Shown: positions 1 through 7,289 of the stretch, piece after piece | How positions within the stretch are numbered: the stretch's first letter is position 1 | Layout of the letters: each line of letters starts with the position of its first letter | Assembly (NCBI GenBank): GCA_946409475.1 | Contig: CAMJWQ010000096.1 | Coordinates: 1 to 10,346, forward strand | DNA: 10,346 bases | Direction: 5' to 3' | From: an uncultured Lachnospiraceae bacterium | Lineage (GTDB): Bacteria; Bacillota; Clostridia; Lachnospirales; Lachnospiraceae | Notes under the pieces: model-generated | Told to the model about the DNA's origin: nothing | Seen by the model: the letters and a program-made list of their open reading frames with translations, nothing else | Databases searched by the model: none | Program-made: the position numbers and the translations under genes

Positions 1-63
1 GTTTAAAAAATACCTTTTGATGCCTGAGCATATCATTACTCTAATACTATTTGAGGTGAAAAA

Positions 64-1215
64 ATGTCAGTAAATGAAGAAGCGCTAAAAATGCATAAAA
101 AATGGAGGGGAAAGCTGGAAACAACAGCAAAGGCTTCCGTTAAATCCAGATCCGATTTATCCCTTGCCTATACGCCGGGAGTTGCCGAGCCCTGCAGGGT
201 AATTGCAAAAAACAGGGAGGCTGCTTATCAATATACCATAAAAGCAAATACGGTACTGGTCGTATCGGATGGCAGCGCCGTCTTAGGTCTTGGTAACATC
301 GGTCCCTATGCGGCTATGCCGGTTATGGAGGGGAAAGCCGTCTTATTTAAAGAATTTGCCAATGTAAATGCCGTACCCATTTGCCTGGATACACAGGACA
401 CCGATGAGATTATCAAAGCCGTAACTTATATTGCACCCGGATACGGCGGAATCAATCTGGAAGATATCGCTGCACCCCGGTGTTTTGAAATAGAAGAGCG
501 TCTTAAGGAAATTCTGGATATCCCTGTCTTTCACGATGACCAGCACGGTACCGCCATTGTGGTTCTGGCAGGCATCATCAATGCTTTGAAGGTAACGGGA
601 AAACAAAAGGAAGCATGTAAAATTGTTATAAACGGAGCCGGTTCCGCCGGAATCGCCATTACCAAACTGCTTCTCACATATGGATTTTCCCATATTATTA
701 TGTGTGATAAAAGCGGCATCATCGGTAAGCAGTCGGAGGGTCTTAACTGGGCCCAGAAGAAAATGACGGAGCAGACAAATTTGGAGAATAAGACCGGTTC
801 CTTAAAGGATGCAATGATGGGAACCGATATTTTTGTAGGGGTCTCCGCTCCTGATATCGTAACAAAGGAAATGGTAGCCTCCATGAACAAAGATGCCATC
901 ATTTTTGCCATGGCAAATCCGGTTCCCGAGATTATGCCTGATCTGGCAAAAGAAGCAGGCGCTAAGGTAATTGGTACGGGACGGTCGGATTTTCCTAATC
1001 AGGTCAATAACGTATTGGCCTTCCCCGGTATTTTTAAAGGTGCTTTAGAGGGAAGGGCCAGACAGATCACGGAAGAAATGAAGCTGGCTGCCGCACAGGC
1101 CATAGCAGGCCTGGTTCCCGAAGCTCTGCTGACGGAGGATCATATCATGCCGGAGGCTTTTGATCCCCGCGTGGCCAAAGCCGTAAGCAATGCCATTAGA
1201 GAACATATCCGATGA
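64..1215 (+). CDS. NAD(P)-dependent malic enzyme, short form
   Basis: Malic enzyme, a cytosolic enzyme that oxidatively decarboxylates malate to pyruvate and CO2 with reduction of NAD(P). The 383 residues match the usual single-domain bacterial short form; no phosphotransacetylase-like extension is present. Visible are the catalytic-tyrosine motif YTPGVAEPC (residues 36-44), the catalytic lysine in MEGKA (Lys91), metal-ligand acidic residues in NLEDIAAPR (Glu133, Asp134) and HDDQHGTA (Asp159), the Rossmann loop GAGSAG (191-196), and ANPVPEI in the C-terminal half. An Asp after the second Rossmann strand (MCDKSG, Asp215) leans toward NAD, but the cofactor cannot be settled from sequence. The start is the ATG at 64, with GAGGTG at 53-58 five bases upstream. 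No convincing promoter is seen in the first 63 bases, so transcription probably begins outside the window. It is first in a three-gene rightward cluster and its stop overlaps the next start. Confidence 0.95.
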   Translation: MSVNEEALKMHKKWRGKLETTAKASVKSRSDLSLAYTPGVAEPCRVIAKNREAAYQYTIKANTVLVVSDGSAVLGLGNIGPYAAMPVMEGKAVLFKEFANVNAVPICLDTQDTDEIIKAVTYIAPGYGGINLEDIAAPRCFEIEERLKEILDIPVFHDDQHGTAIVVLAGIINALKVTGKQKEACKIVINGAGSAGIAITKLLLTYGFSHIIMCDKSGIIGKQSEGLNWAQKKMTEQTNLENKTGSLKDAMMGTDIFVGVSAPDIVTKEMVASMNKDAIIFAMANPVPEIMPDLAKEAGAKVIGTGRSDFPNQVNNVLAFPGIFKGALEGRARQITEEMKLAAAQAIAGLVPEALLTEDHIMPEAFDPRVAKAVSNAIREHIR

Positions 1216-2141
1216 CACCGAAAAAATTATGGGATGATAAGCCCTATTACTCCTTTGCTTATTATTTAAGGGAAACCTTCGGTGAAAAATTATACCGTCT
1301 GCCTTTAGACGGCGGCATGACCTGCCCAAATAGGGATGGTACGGCAGGAAGCCGGGGCTGTATCTTTTGCAGTGAAGGCGGTTCCGGGGAATTTTCGGGG
1401 AATCCTGTTTTATCAATCGCAGAACAAATAGAAGAAAGAAAGAGTCTGGTGTCCGGCAAGTTTAAGGGCAGTCGTTACATTGCTTATTTTCAGGCTTATA
1501 CCAATACCTACGCACCGGTATCCTATTTAAGGCCTGTATATACACAGGCCGCCCTGCATCCCGATATTGCCGTTTTATCAATAGCGACCAGACCCGATTG
1601 TATTAACAGGGAAAATTTGATTTTATTATCCGAGCTGCGAAAAAACAAACCCATATGGATAGAATTGGGGTTACAGACCATGCATGAGGAAAGTGCCGCT
1701 TTCATCAGGCGCGGCTATTCTCTTTCCCGGTTTGAAAAAGCGGTTTCTTTATTAAAGGAATTTTCCTTTCCCATCATCGTCCATACCATATTGGGACTTC
1801 CGGGAGAAAGTAAAAAACAGGTTTTGGAAACCATGGCCTATTTAAGGGATTGTCATATTAACGGAATAAAGCTGCAGCTATTGCACATATTAAAGAAAAC
1901 CGACCTGGCCGGCTATTATGAGAGACATCCTTTTCATGTATTAGCCTTTGAGGAATACTGTGATCTGGTCATTAGCTGCCTTGAGCTCCTGCCTCAGGAT
2001 ATGGTCATACACCGCATGACAGGAGACGGTCCCAGGGACCTGCTGATAGCTCCCATGTGGAGTTTGGATAAGAGAAAAATATTAAATACCATCTTTCATG
2101 AAATGAGAAAGCGCAATACCTGGCAGGGAAAATATATCTAA
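1212..2141 (+). CDS. TIGR01212-family (YhcC-like) radical SAM protein
   Basis: Radical SAM enzyme of the YhcC/TIGR01212 group, whose substrate is not established. Near the N terminus a CPNRDGT motif is followed by CxxC, giving Cys38-x11-Cys50-x2-Cys53. This is the family's elongated version of the CxxxCxxC cluster that holds the [4Fe-4S] cluster for cleaving S-adenosylmethionine. The segment KLYRLPLDGGMTCPNRDG is typical of the family, as are the downstream IATRPDC, WIELGLQT, HTILGLPGE and KLQLLHILK segments, which belong to the TIM-barrel core. At 309 residues it is normal length and appears intact. The ATG at 1212 overlaps the malic enzyme stop (ATGA) and has only a weak purine-rich stretch upstream, so translation is probably coupled to malic enzyme. 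The DUF4364 gene follows after 11 bases. The family call is strong; the function is unknown. Confidence 0.92.
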   Translation: MTPKKLWDDKPYYSFAYYLRETFGEKLYRLPLDGGMTCPNRDGTAGSRGCIFCSEGGSGEFSGNPVLSIAEQIEERKSLVSGKFKGSRYIAYFQAYTNTYAPVSYLRPVYTQAALHPDIAVLSIATRPDCINRENLILLSELRKNKPIWIELGLQTMHEESAAFIRRGYSLSRFEKAVSLLKEFSFPIIVHTILGLPGESKKQVLETMAYLRDCHINGIKLQLLHILKKTDLAGYYERHPFHVLAFEEYCDLVISCLELLPQDMVIHRMTGDGPRDLLIAPMWSLDKRKILNTIFHEMRKRNTWQGKYI

Positions 2142-2152
2142 GGGGGATAACT

Positions 2153-2668
2153 ATGTCTGAATCCATGACTTTGTATAAGTTAATCATATTGTACATGCTT
2201 AATAAGGTTAATTTTCCGTTAACAAAAACACAAATCACCGATTTTATACTGGAAAAAGGATATACCAATTATTTCACTTTGCAGCAGGCTTTTTTTGAAT
2301 TAACGGACTCCGCTCTTATTTCTTCAGAGCCTATTCATAACGTGACACATTTGCATATCACGGATGACGGTATCCACACCATAGAATTTTTTAAGAGTAA
2401 GATTTCCAATGCCATAAGGACTGATATCAACAATTATTTAAACGATAAGAAAATAGAGCTAAGAAATGAAGTTTCCGTCATCAGTGATTATTATAAGACA
2501 ACCAATAATGCATATGCGGCCCATTGTGAAGTAAGGGAAGGCTCCTCAAAGCTCATAGACCTTACCATAAGCGTTACCTCAAAAGAAGAAGCCGAATCTA
2601 TTTGTACCAACTGGAAAGCAAAAAGCCAGGAAGTCTATGCGTATATCATGCAGCAATTAATGCTCTGA
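2153..2668 (+). CDS. DUF4364 family protein, predicted winged-helix N-terminus
   Basis: A 171-residue protein that I recognise as resembling the DUF4364 family, found mainly in Clostridia; its function is unknown. Residues 1-80 look like a winged-helix fold. Helices include one around LYKLIILYMLNKVNFPLT, then a segment resembling a recognition helix (YFTLQQAFFELTDSALI), then a short hairpin ending in HLHITDDGIHTIEFF, the pattern seen in PadR/MarR-like DNA-binding proteins. The C-terminal half is mixed alpha/beta (YAAHCEVREGSSKLIDLTISV) followed by a last helix near the end. No enzyme motif, signal peptide or membrane segment is seen. The start is supported by AGGGGG at 2141-2146, six bases before the ATG. 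It is last in the rightward cluster and its final 12 bases overlap the end of the convergent rarA gene. A transcription-regulator role is inference from fold appearance only. Confidence 0.85.
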   Translation: MSESMTLYKLIILYMLNKVNFPLTKTQITDFILEKGYTNYFTLQQAFFELTDSALISSEPIHNVTHLHITDDGIHTIEFFKSKISNAIRTDINNYLNDKKIELRNEVSVISDYYKTTNNAYAAHCEVREGSSKLIDLTISVTSKEEAESICTNWKAKSQEVYAYIMQQLML

Positions 2669-3988
2669 TTGCCGCTCCTTTATCCTTCTCATATGTTCTT
2701 TAATCTTCCTTTCATAACCGTTATCAGACGGCTTATAAAGATGCAGGTCCTTTAATTCATAGGGCAGGTATTGCTGCTCTACATAATTGTTTTCATAATC
2801 ATGAGGATACCGGTATCCGATTCCGTTTCCCAATTGTCCGGCTCCCTTATAATGTGCGTCCTTCAGATGGGAAGGAACGGGGGCTGTTTTTGTCTTCCTG
2901 ACCGTATCCATGGCCGTCATGACAGCATTGCAGGCGGCATTGCTTTTAGGTGCCGTGGCAATATAAGATACGGCCTGGGATAATATGATTTGTGCTTCCG
3001 GCATGCCCACCCGCTCTACAGCCAATGCTGCGGCAGCAGCCACCTGCAGGGCATTGGGATCGGCGTTGCCCACATCCTCCGAAGCACATATTAGGATCCT
3101 TCTGGCTATAAATGTGACGCTTTCCCCCGCATACAGCATTTTCGCCAGATAATAAACGGCAGCATCCGGGTCGGAGCCCCGCATGCTTTTAATAAAAGCA
3201 GATATGGTATCATAATGATTATCCCCGTTCTTATCATAGGAAATTACCCTTTTCTGTATACATTCGCTTGCCGCCTGTAAAGTAATATGAATTTTCCCGT
3301 CCTCATTGCTTTTTGTTGTTAAAACAGCCAGTTCAATGGCGTTTATAGCCGCCCTGGCATCTCCGTTTGCCATATCGGAAAGAAAATGCAGGGCATCCTC
3401 TTCCAATTCCACCTTAAAGCTGCCCATTCCTTTTTCTTTATCATAAACGGCCCTTTTCAGCAGAATTTCTATATCCTCCCTGGAAAGAGGCTTTAATTCA
3501 AACAGTACGGATCTGGATAATAAGGCACTGTTTACTTCAAAGTAGGGATTCTCCGTTGTAGCTCCTACCAATACAATAGTGCCGTCCTCTACAAAGGGCA
3601 GTAAATAATCCTGCTGTCCCTTATTAAAGCGATGGATCTCATCAATGAAGAGTATGGTCCTTTTACCATACATGCCAAGCAGTTCTTTTGCTTCTTTAAT
3701 GACCTCCTCCATGTCCTTCTTCCCTGCTACCGTAGCATTAATCTGCTTAAATTCTGCCTTTGTAGTGGAGGCAATGACTTTAGCCAGAGTTGTTTTTCCC
3801 GTTCCGGGAGGTCCGTAAAAAATCAGGGAGCTTAATTTATCAGCCTTTATGGCACGATACAAAAGCTTGTCCCTTCCGATAATGTGCTGCTGTCCTACCA
3901 CTTCTTCCAAGGTGGCAGGACGAAGCCTGGCTGCCAAAGGGGCTTCTTTTTTCTCTTTTTCTTTTCTCATGTATTCAAATAAATCCAT
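2657..3988 (-). CDS. rarA: Replication-associated recombination protein RarA (MgsA), AAA+ ATPase
   Basis: RarA/MgsA acts at stalled replication forks, in the same clamp-loader-like AAA+ superfamily as RuvB and DnaX and related to eukaryotic WRNIP1/Mgs1. From the start chosen here it is 443 residues, the usual length. Visible are the N-terminal PLAARLRPATLEEVVGQ box (17-33), Walker A GPPGTGKTT (59-67), Walker B ILFIDE (112-117) followed by IHRFNKGQQD, sensor 1 GATTENP (142-148) and an arginine finger in LLSRS (Arg159). The C-terminal MgsA tetramerisation region is marked by VERVGMPEA, SYIATAPKSNAA, PVPSHLKDAHYKG and GNGIGYRYPHD. An upstream in-frame ATG at 4063 would add 25 residues unlike the family; the ATG at 3988 has GGAGG just before it and begins MDLFEYMRKEKE, normal for this group. 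It lies 76 bases after the deacetylase gene and may be cotranscribed with it. Confidence 0.96.
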   Translation of the reverse strand: MDLFEYMRKEKEKKEAPLAARLRPATLEEVVGQQHIIGRDKLLYRAIKADKLSSLIFYGPPGTGKTTLAKVIASTTKAEFKQINATVAGKKDMEEVIKEAKELLGMYGKRTILFIDEIHRFNKGQQDYLLPFVEDGTIVLVGATTENPYFEVNSALLSRSVLFELKPLSREDIEILLKRAVYDKEKGMGSFKVELEEDALHFLSDMANGDARAAINAIELAVLTTKSNEDGKIHITLQAASECIQKRVISYDKNGDNHYDTISAFIKSMRGSDPDAAVYYLAKMLYAGESVTFIARRILICASEDVGNADPNALQVAAAAALAVERVGMPEAQIILSQAVSYIATAPKSNAACNAVMTAMDTVRKTKTAPVPSHLKDAHYKGAGQLGNGIGYRYPHDYENNYVEQQYLPYELKDLHLYKPSDNGYERKIKEHMRRIKERQSEH

Positions 3989-3992
3989 AATT

Positions 3993-3997
3993 CCTCC
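3993..3997 (-). promoter_or_regulatory. Ribosome binding site fixing the rarA start
   Basis: GGAGG on the minus strand, four bases upstream of the ATG at 3988. It decides for this start over the in-frame ATGs near 4063, which fall at the end of the preceding deacetylase gene. Confidence 0.8.
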
Positions 3998-4064
3998 ATT
4001 CGTAATACCATAAGCTATATTAAAATAAAAATTTTCCCGGCAGAATAACATTATCATTTGCATT

Positions 4065-4778
4065 TCAATCTAAAATAATTTCATCAACAGTTACAAATTC
4101 AAATCCCCCTGCCTGTAATTCATCTATGATTTTCAGGGCCGCCTTTACGGAGGATTCATATTCATCATGCATCAGTATAATATCATTTTCCTCAATATCC
4201 GTGGTTCCCTTTTTTATAATTGTAGCCACATCCTCCATCGTCCAATCCAAGGTATCCACTGTCCAGCGTACTTCAATTAAATCTATCTTACAGATAACAC
4301 TTTTATTCCATTCCCCAAAGGGCGCTCTTAAAAACAGGGTGTCCTGGCCTGTTATGGATTTTATCAGCTCTGAGGTTTCTTCCACCTCTTTACAGGCATC
4401 TCTATCGGAAATGCCGTTTAACTGCACATGATGATAGGTGTGGTTTCCTATAATATGTCCCTCGTCTGCCATCCTTTTTAATATTTTCTCATTTCCGGGA
4501 ATATTTTTACCTATGACAAAAAAGGACGCTTTTACTCCTCTTTCTTTCAGCCCGTCTAACAGCATCGGCGTATAAACGGGATGAGGGCCGTCATCAAAGG
4601 TAATGGCTATTTTACGTCCCTCCTTTTGTTCTTTCATATTTTCTGCGGTATCGTCCGACGTATCTTCATTTATCCGAAAAGTTTGTACCAGTTTATTCTG
4701 ATTCACATAAAAACCAATAAGAATAAGATCTAAAAAGCACAGAATCATACAGCCGATGGCAATTTTCTTAATTTTCAC
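4065..4778 (-). CDS. Membrane-anchored NodB-type polysaccharide deacetylase
   Basis: Carbohydrate esterase family 4 deacetylase, probably acting outside the membrane on peptidoglycan or another N-acetylated cell-wall glycan (PgdA-like). Residues 5-25 form one hydrophobic segment after lysines, an uncleaved N-terminal anchor or signal sequence; a short polar linker follows. The NodB core shows motif 1 TFDDGPH (60-66), with Asp62 as candidate base and Asp63 as metal ligand. Motif 2 is GNHTYHH (111-117), with metal ligands His113 and His117. Motif 3 is RAPFGEW (151-157), a variant of the common RPPYG. Motif 4 is DTLDWT (175-180) and motif 5 is LMHD (202-205), with catalytic His204. The 237-residue length fits a minimal anchored deacetylase. 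The start is GTG, with GAGGG six bases upstream; an ATG at 4797 is out of frame. It follows the corrinoid reactivator gene by 63 bases. The substrate cannot be determined from sequence. Confidence 0.92.
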   Translation of the reverse strand: MKIKKIAIGCMILCFLDLILIGFYVNQNKLVQTFRINEDTSDDTAENMKEQKEGRKIAITFDDGPHPVYTPMLLDGLKERGVKASFFVIGKNIPGNEKILKRMADEGHIIGNHTYHHVQLNGISDRDACKEVEETSELIKSITGQDTLFLRAPFGEWNKSVICKIDLIEVRWTVDTLDWTMEDVATIIKKGTTDIEENDIILMHDEYESSVKAALKIIDELQAGGFEFVTVDEIILD

Positions 4779-4841
4779 ACCAGTCCCTCACTGCCATTTC
4801 TAATGTAATATATGCAGATGGACTAAATTGTAGTATTCCCA

Positions 4842-6476
4842 TTAAAAATTCATTTCGTCAATATAATGTTCTTTAAAATAGCTATCCTCTCCCAAATAGA
4901 TTTCTTCGGTAATTTTTACTATTTTCCTGCAGGCTGCCTTGCCGGCTTTCTTATTCTTTTTTCCCTTCCCTTCACTTAAACCATATAATACGGCTCCACG
5001 CAGTGCACTGTTTCCCACAGGAATAACCTTGTTTTTTAATTCCTTCGGAAGTAATCCGATGCCCATGGCTTTTTCTATATTTAACTGATATCCAAAGCCT
5101 CCCGCCAGATATACATTGGTAATATCCCCAAGCCGTATCCCATATGCTTTTACCAATGTTTTGATTCCTGCCGCAACGGCGGCTTTTGCCATCTGAAGCT
5201 CCCGTATGTCCTTTTGATAAATCCGTATCCTTCTGCCTTCCCCTGTTGCTGCAAGAGTAACGCCTTCTTCAAAATAAGGCTCTCTTAAAAGACCCGTTTC
5301 ATCCATAATTTTGCATCTTAAAAATTCGGACAGAGCTTCAATGATTCCGGTACCGCAGATCCCTATGGCTTTTCCATCCATAATTGTTTTGATTTCAGTC
5401 CCATTCTCATCTATATTTACACTGCAGACAGCACCTTCCACACTGGCTGTCCCCCATGTGATATTGCCGCCTTCAAAAGCCGGTCCGGCTGCCGTCGAAG
5501 TGCACAGGAGCTTTTGTTGATTTCCTAATACCATTTCTCCGTTTGTTCCCAAATCCACAAGCAGAGTAATCTCTTCTCTTTTATGAATTTCTAAAGCCAG
5601 AATTCCCGCCATAATATCCGCACCTATAAAAGCCGATATACCGGGCATTATCATAAGCCTGGCCTTTCTCTTCTTCCGGAATATTTCATGATAAGGGATT
5701 TCCTCACCTTTTATGCTTTTCGGTTTAAAGGGATGCTTACTTAAGCTGTCTGTCGGATAGCCCAATAGAAAATGCAGCATGGCCGTATTCCCTGTTATTA
5801 CTACGGCAGCAATTTGCGGCCACTTTATGTCCGCTTCCTTAACAAGCCTGTCCATGCCCTTCTCCATCTCGCTTCGCAGGATTTTCGTTAATTTCTCCTT
5901 CTCTCCATCTATGGAGGCACGAATTCTTGCCATGACATCGGCACCGTATATTCTTTGGGGATTCATGATACTTCGTTCCCTTACGATACGGACATCCGCC
6001 CCCTTATTTACCTGCATGGCAATAGTAGTCGTACCTATATCTATGGCAATGATAAATACTTCGTTTTTGCCGGTTTTCTTTTTCATATTGTTATCTGTAA
6101 ATTCCCGCTCCGTCCCTACGGGGGCTGACTTCCTTTCATTCTTATCTGCTGCCGGAACTGCTTGAAATTCAGTAACTATTCCATACTTCTTTTTCCTGCC
6201 ATAGAAATTCCTGATTTCACATTTTGTTTTCGGTTTTGCCTTACACGCCAATCGGAAACCGTTTTTTAACTCCTCTTTGGTAAATGCCCTTTCATCCGCT
6301 TTTGTAATGGGAATTTCCCCGTCAATTATCTGTATGATACATTTTAAACACTTTCCCTTACCCCCGCATGGTGCCGAAAAATGCTTATCATAACGCACAA
6401 AAGTGTCATAAAGGCTTTCTCCCTCATGACACTCATATACCTTTTTTTTATTTTCACTCCAAACCGTAATCTCCAT
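4842..6476 (-). CDS. RACo/RamA-like corrinoid reactivation protein (2Fe-2S ferredoxin plus ASKHA ATPase, DUF4445)
   Basis: Reductive activator of corrinoid proteins. Family members use ATP and a low-potential electron to bring oxidised Co(II) cobalamin back to Co(I). From the chosen start it has 544 residues. Residues 1-90 are a plant-type [2Fe-2S] ferredoxin domain with Cys37-x5-Cys43-x2-Cys46-x31-Cys78. A low-complexity charged linker covers about 92-138. The ASKHA ATPase part shows phosphate-1 IDIGTTT (145-151), TGNTAMLHFLLG (228-239), VDLGTNGE (307-314), AGPAFEG (330-336), GICGTGIIE and LAGGFG, and it ends in YIDEMNF as relatives do. An in-frame ATG at 6578 would add 34 non-conserved residues lying within the upstream gene. 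The ATG at 6476 starts directly with the ferredoxin strand and has AGGA ten bases upstream. It is seven bases downstream of a methionine-synthase-activation-like gene, pointing to B12-dependent methionine synthase as client; other corrinoid methyltransferases remain possible. Confidence 0.93.
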   Translation of the reverse strand: MEITVWSENKKKVYECHEGESLYDTFVRYDKHFSAPCGGKGKCLKCIIQIIDGEIPITKADERAFTKEELKNGFRLACKAKPKTKCEIRNFYGRKKKYGIVTEFQAVPAADKNERKSAPVGTEREFTDNNMKKKTGKNEVFIIAIDIGTTTIAMQVNKGADVRIVRERSIMNPQRIYGADVMARIRASIDGEKEKLTKILRSEMEKGMDRLVKEADIKWPQIAAVVITGNTAMLHFLLGYPTDSLSKHPFKPKSIKGEEIPYHEIFRKKRKARLMIMPGISAFIGADIMAGILALEIHKREEITLLVDLGTNGEMVLGNQQKLLCTSTAAGPAFEGGNITWGTASVEGAVCSVNIDENGTEIKTIMDGKAIGICGTGIIEALSEFLRCKIMDETGLLREPYFEEGVTLAATGEGRRIRIYQKDIRELQMAKAAVAAGIKTLVKAYGIRLGDITNVYLAGGFGYQLNIEKAMGIGLLPKELKNKVIPVGNSALRGAVLYGLSEGKGKKNKKAGKAACRKIVKITEEIYLGEDSYFKEHYIDEMNF

Positions 6477-6483
6477 AATATTT

Positions 6484-7101
6484 CTATCCTGTGTTTTTAT
6501 TTTTTCCATAGCCGCAGTTTTTCCGCCCGCAGCCATCGCAAGTATGGGGAGATGGATATCCGCATTCCCCCTGATCAATTATCAATATATATGCCATGGT
6601 TTTCTGAGGATACAGCATACATCCCTTTGTCACATATACTCCCCAGTCCGCGGCTTCTGTCGCTTTTACAATTTCCTCCTGGTAATCAGGTGCCAGCTGG
6701 TGAAAAGCCTCCAGGCGTTTTTTTATGCCCAGGCCTTCCTCTCTGCCATTTTCATAAATCAGATGCCGCAGCCTTTCATCTGTCAGAAATAAATACGAAT
6801 CTGCCATGGCATTTATGATATATGCCTGTAGTATTTCTCCCTTTTGGTTAAGGTCATCCAAGGTTTTATCAATCCCATTTCCTAAGGTTACCAAGACATA
6901 GACGGCCTCCTCCTTATTCCATGGCTTTCTTACATATCTGGCCCTTGGCTTCATTATATTCTGTAATTGATAATCCCAAAGGGCAAACTGACTCTTTATC
7001 TGTTCATATACCTGATTACCTTCTTCAAAATGAATAAAGCTTAAAAAGTCATCTTTATTCAATTTTACATGTATGGAGACTTCATGAATTTGATTATTCA
7101 T
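6484..7101 (-). CDS. Stand-alone methionine synthase activation domain-like protein with C-terminal four-Cys motif
   Basis: A 205-residue protein resembling the activation (SAM-binding, reactivation) domain of B12-dependent methionine synthase MetH, here free of the catalytic modules. Features matching that domain are VLVTLGNGIDKTLDDL (the region corresponding to TxGxxID), the helix GEILQAYIINAMADSYLF, and TKGCMLYPQKTMAYILIID, which aligns by eye with the MetH segment containing the conserved P-x-K-S. The tail carries Cys180-x7-Cys188-x2-Cys191-x4-Cys196 inside CGYPSPHTCDGCGRKNCGYG. This motif is absent from classical MetH and could bind an iron-sulfur cluster or zinc. The gene starts nine bases after the DUF4250 stop with only a weak AAGTG-like site, so translational coupling is likely, and it stops seven bases before the corrinoid reactivator. 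I infer that the two proteins jointly reactivate cobalamin. The domain assignment is by pattern recognition, not alignment. Confidence 0.8.
   Translation of the reverse strand: MNNQIHEVSIHVKLNKDDFLSFIHFEEGNQVYEQIKSQFALWDYQLQNIMKPRARYVRKPWNKEEAVYVLVTLGNGIDKTLDDLNQKGEILQAYIINAMADSYLFLTDERLRHLIYENGREEGLGIKKRLEAFHQLAPDYQEEIVKATEAADWGVYVTKGCMLYPQKTMAYILIIDQGECGYPSPHTCDGCGRKNCGYGKNKNTG
6487..6490 (-). promoter_or_regulatory. Ribosome binding site for the corrinoid reactivator
   Basis: AGGA on the minus strand, ten bases upstream of the ATG at 6476 and overlapping the last sense codon of the preceding gene. It supports the shorter start; the alternative ATGs at 6509 and 6578 have no comparable site. 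Confidence 0.55.
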
Positions 7102-7110
7102 TACACATAT

Positions 7111-7284
7111 TCACTTAAATTGATTGGCTTCCTTGTCATAATAATATTCAATGCTTCCCAGCTTTTCTATGATTTCTTCCCTGGAAACGTTAAGATCCTC
7201 ACACAGGTCAGTAAGACTGCTGTAATAATCCCGCAATTTCAAGTTAATAAAGCTGAGAAGCATAACCGGATTCTTCGGCAGCAT
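7111..7284 (-). CDS. DUF4250 small protein
   Basis: A 57-residue protein that I recognise as resembling the DUF4250 family, small proteins of Firmicutes with no known function. The segments MLPKNPVMLLSFINLKLRDYY, LTDLCEDLNVSREEIIEKL and IEYYYDKEANQF follow the family pattern. Predicted helix-turn-helix character is plausible: the middle segment (LCEDLNVSREEIIEKL) resembles a small DNA- or protein-binding helix pair. There is no membrane segment or signal peptide. Three in-frame ATGs exist at 7293, 7290 and 7284. The first overlaps the clpB stop as ATGA but abuts the AAGGA site, whereas 7284 lies eight bases beyond it and begins with the conserved MLPK, so I chose 7284. The gene sits between clpB and the methionine-synthase-activation-like gene and should be cotranscribed with both. 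Function unknown. Confidence 0.85.
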   Translation of the reverse strand: MLPKNPVMLLSFINLKLRDYYSSLTDLCEDLNVSREEIIEKLGSIEYYYDKEANQFK

Positions 7285-7289
7285 ATTCA

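Noticed and set aside
1..63. Possible promoter before malic enzyme (TACTAT at 45-50, TTGATG at 17-22)
   Set aside because: The spacing of 22 bases is too long and the start site would fall on the ribosome binding site; only that site is supportable here.
343..911. Open frames antisense to malic enzyme
   Set aside because: They are shadows of a conserved gene, have no ribosome binding sites and show no recognisable protein family.
3989..4063. N-terminal extension of RarA from an ATG at 4063
   Set aside because: The 25 added residues do not resemble RarA, and the start has no better ribosome binding site than the GGAGG before the ATG at 3988.
3989..4064. Possible internal promoter or terminator before rarA
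   Set aside because: A TTGAAA-like box and several AT-rich hexamers occur but no pair has good spacing and match, and no stem followed by a T-run is present.
4779..4841. Possible terminator or promoter between the corrinoid reactivator and the deacetylase
   Set aside because: No inverted repeat with a T-run and no well-matched -35/-10 pair is visible in these 63 bases.
6477..6578. N-terminal extension of the corrinoid reactivator
   Set aside because: It lies within the upstream gene in another frame, has no conserved sequence, and the ferredoxin domain begins immediately after the ATG at 6476.
6381..6818. Overlapping plus-strand open frames across the reactivation gene pair
   Set aside because: They run antisense across a gene junction, and both genes on the other strand have clear family motifs.
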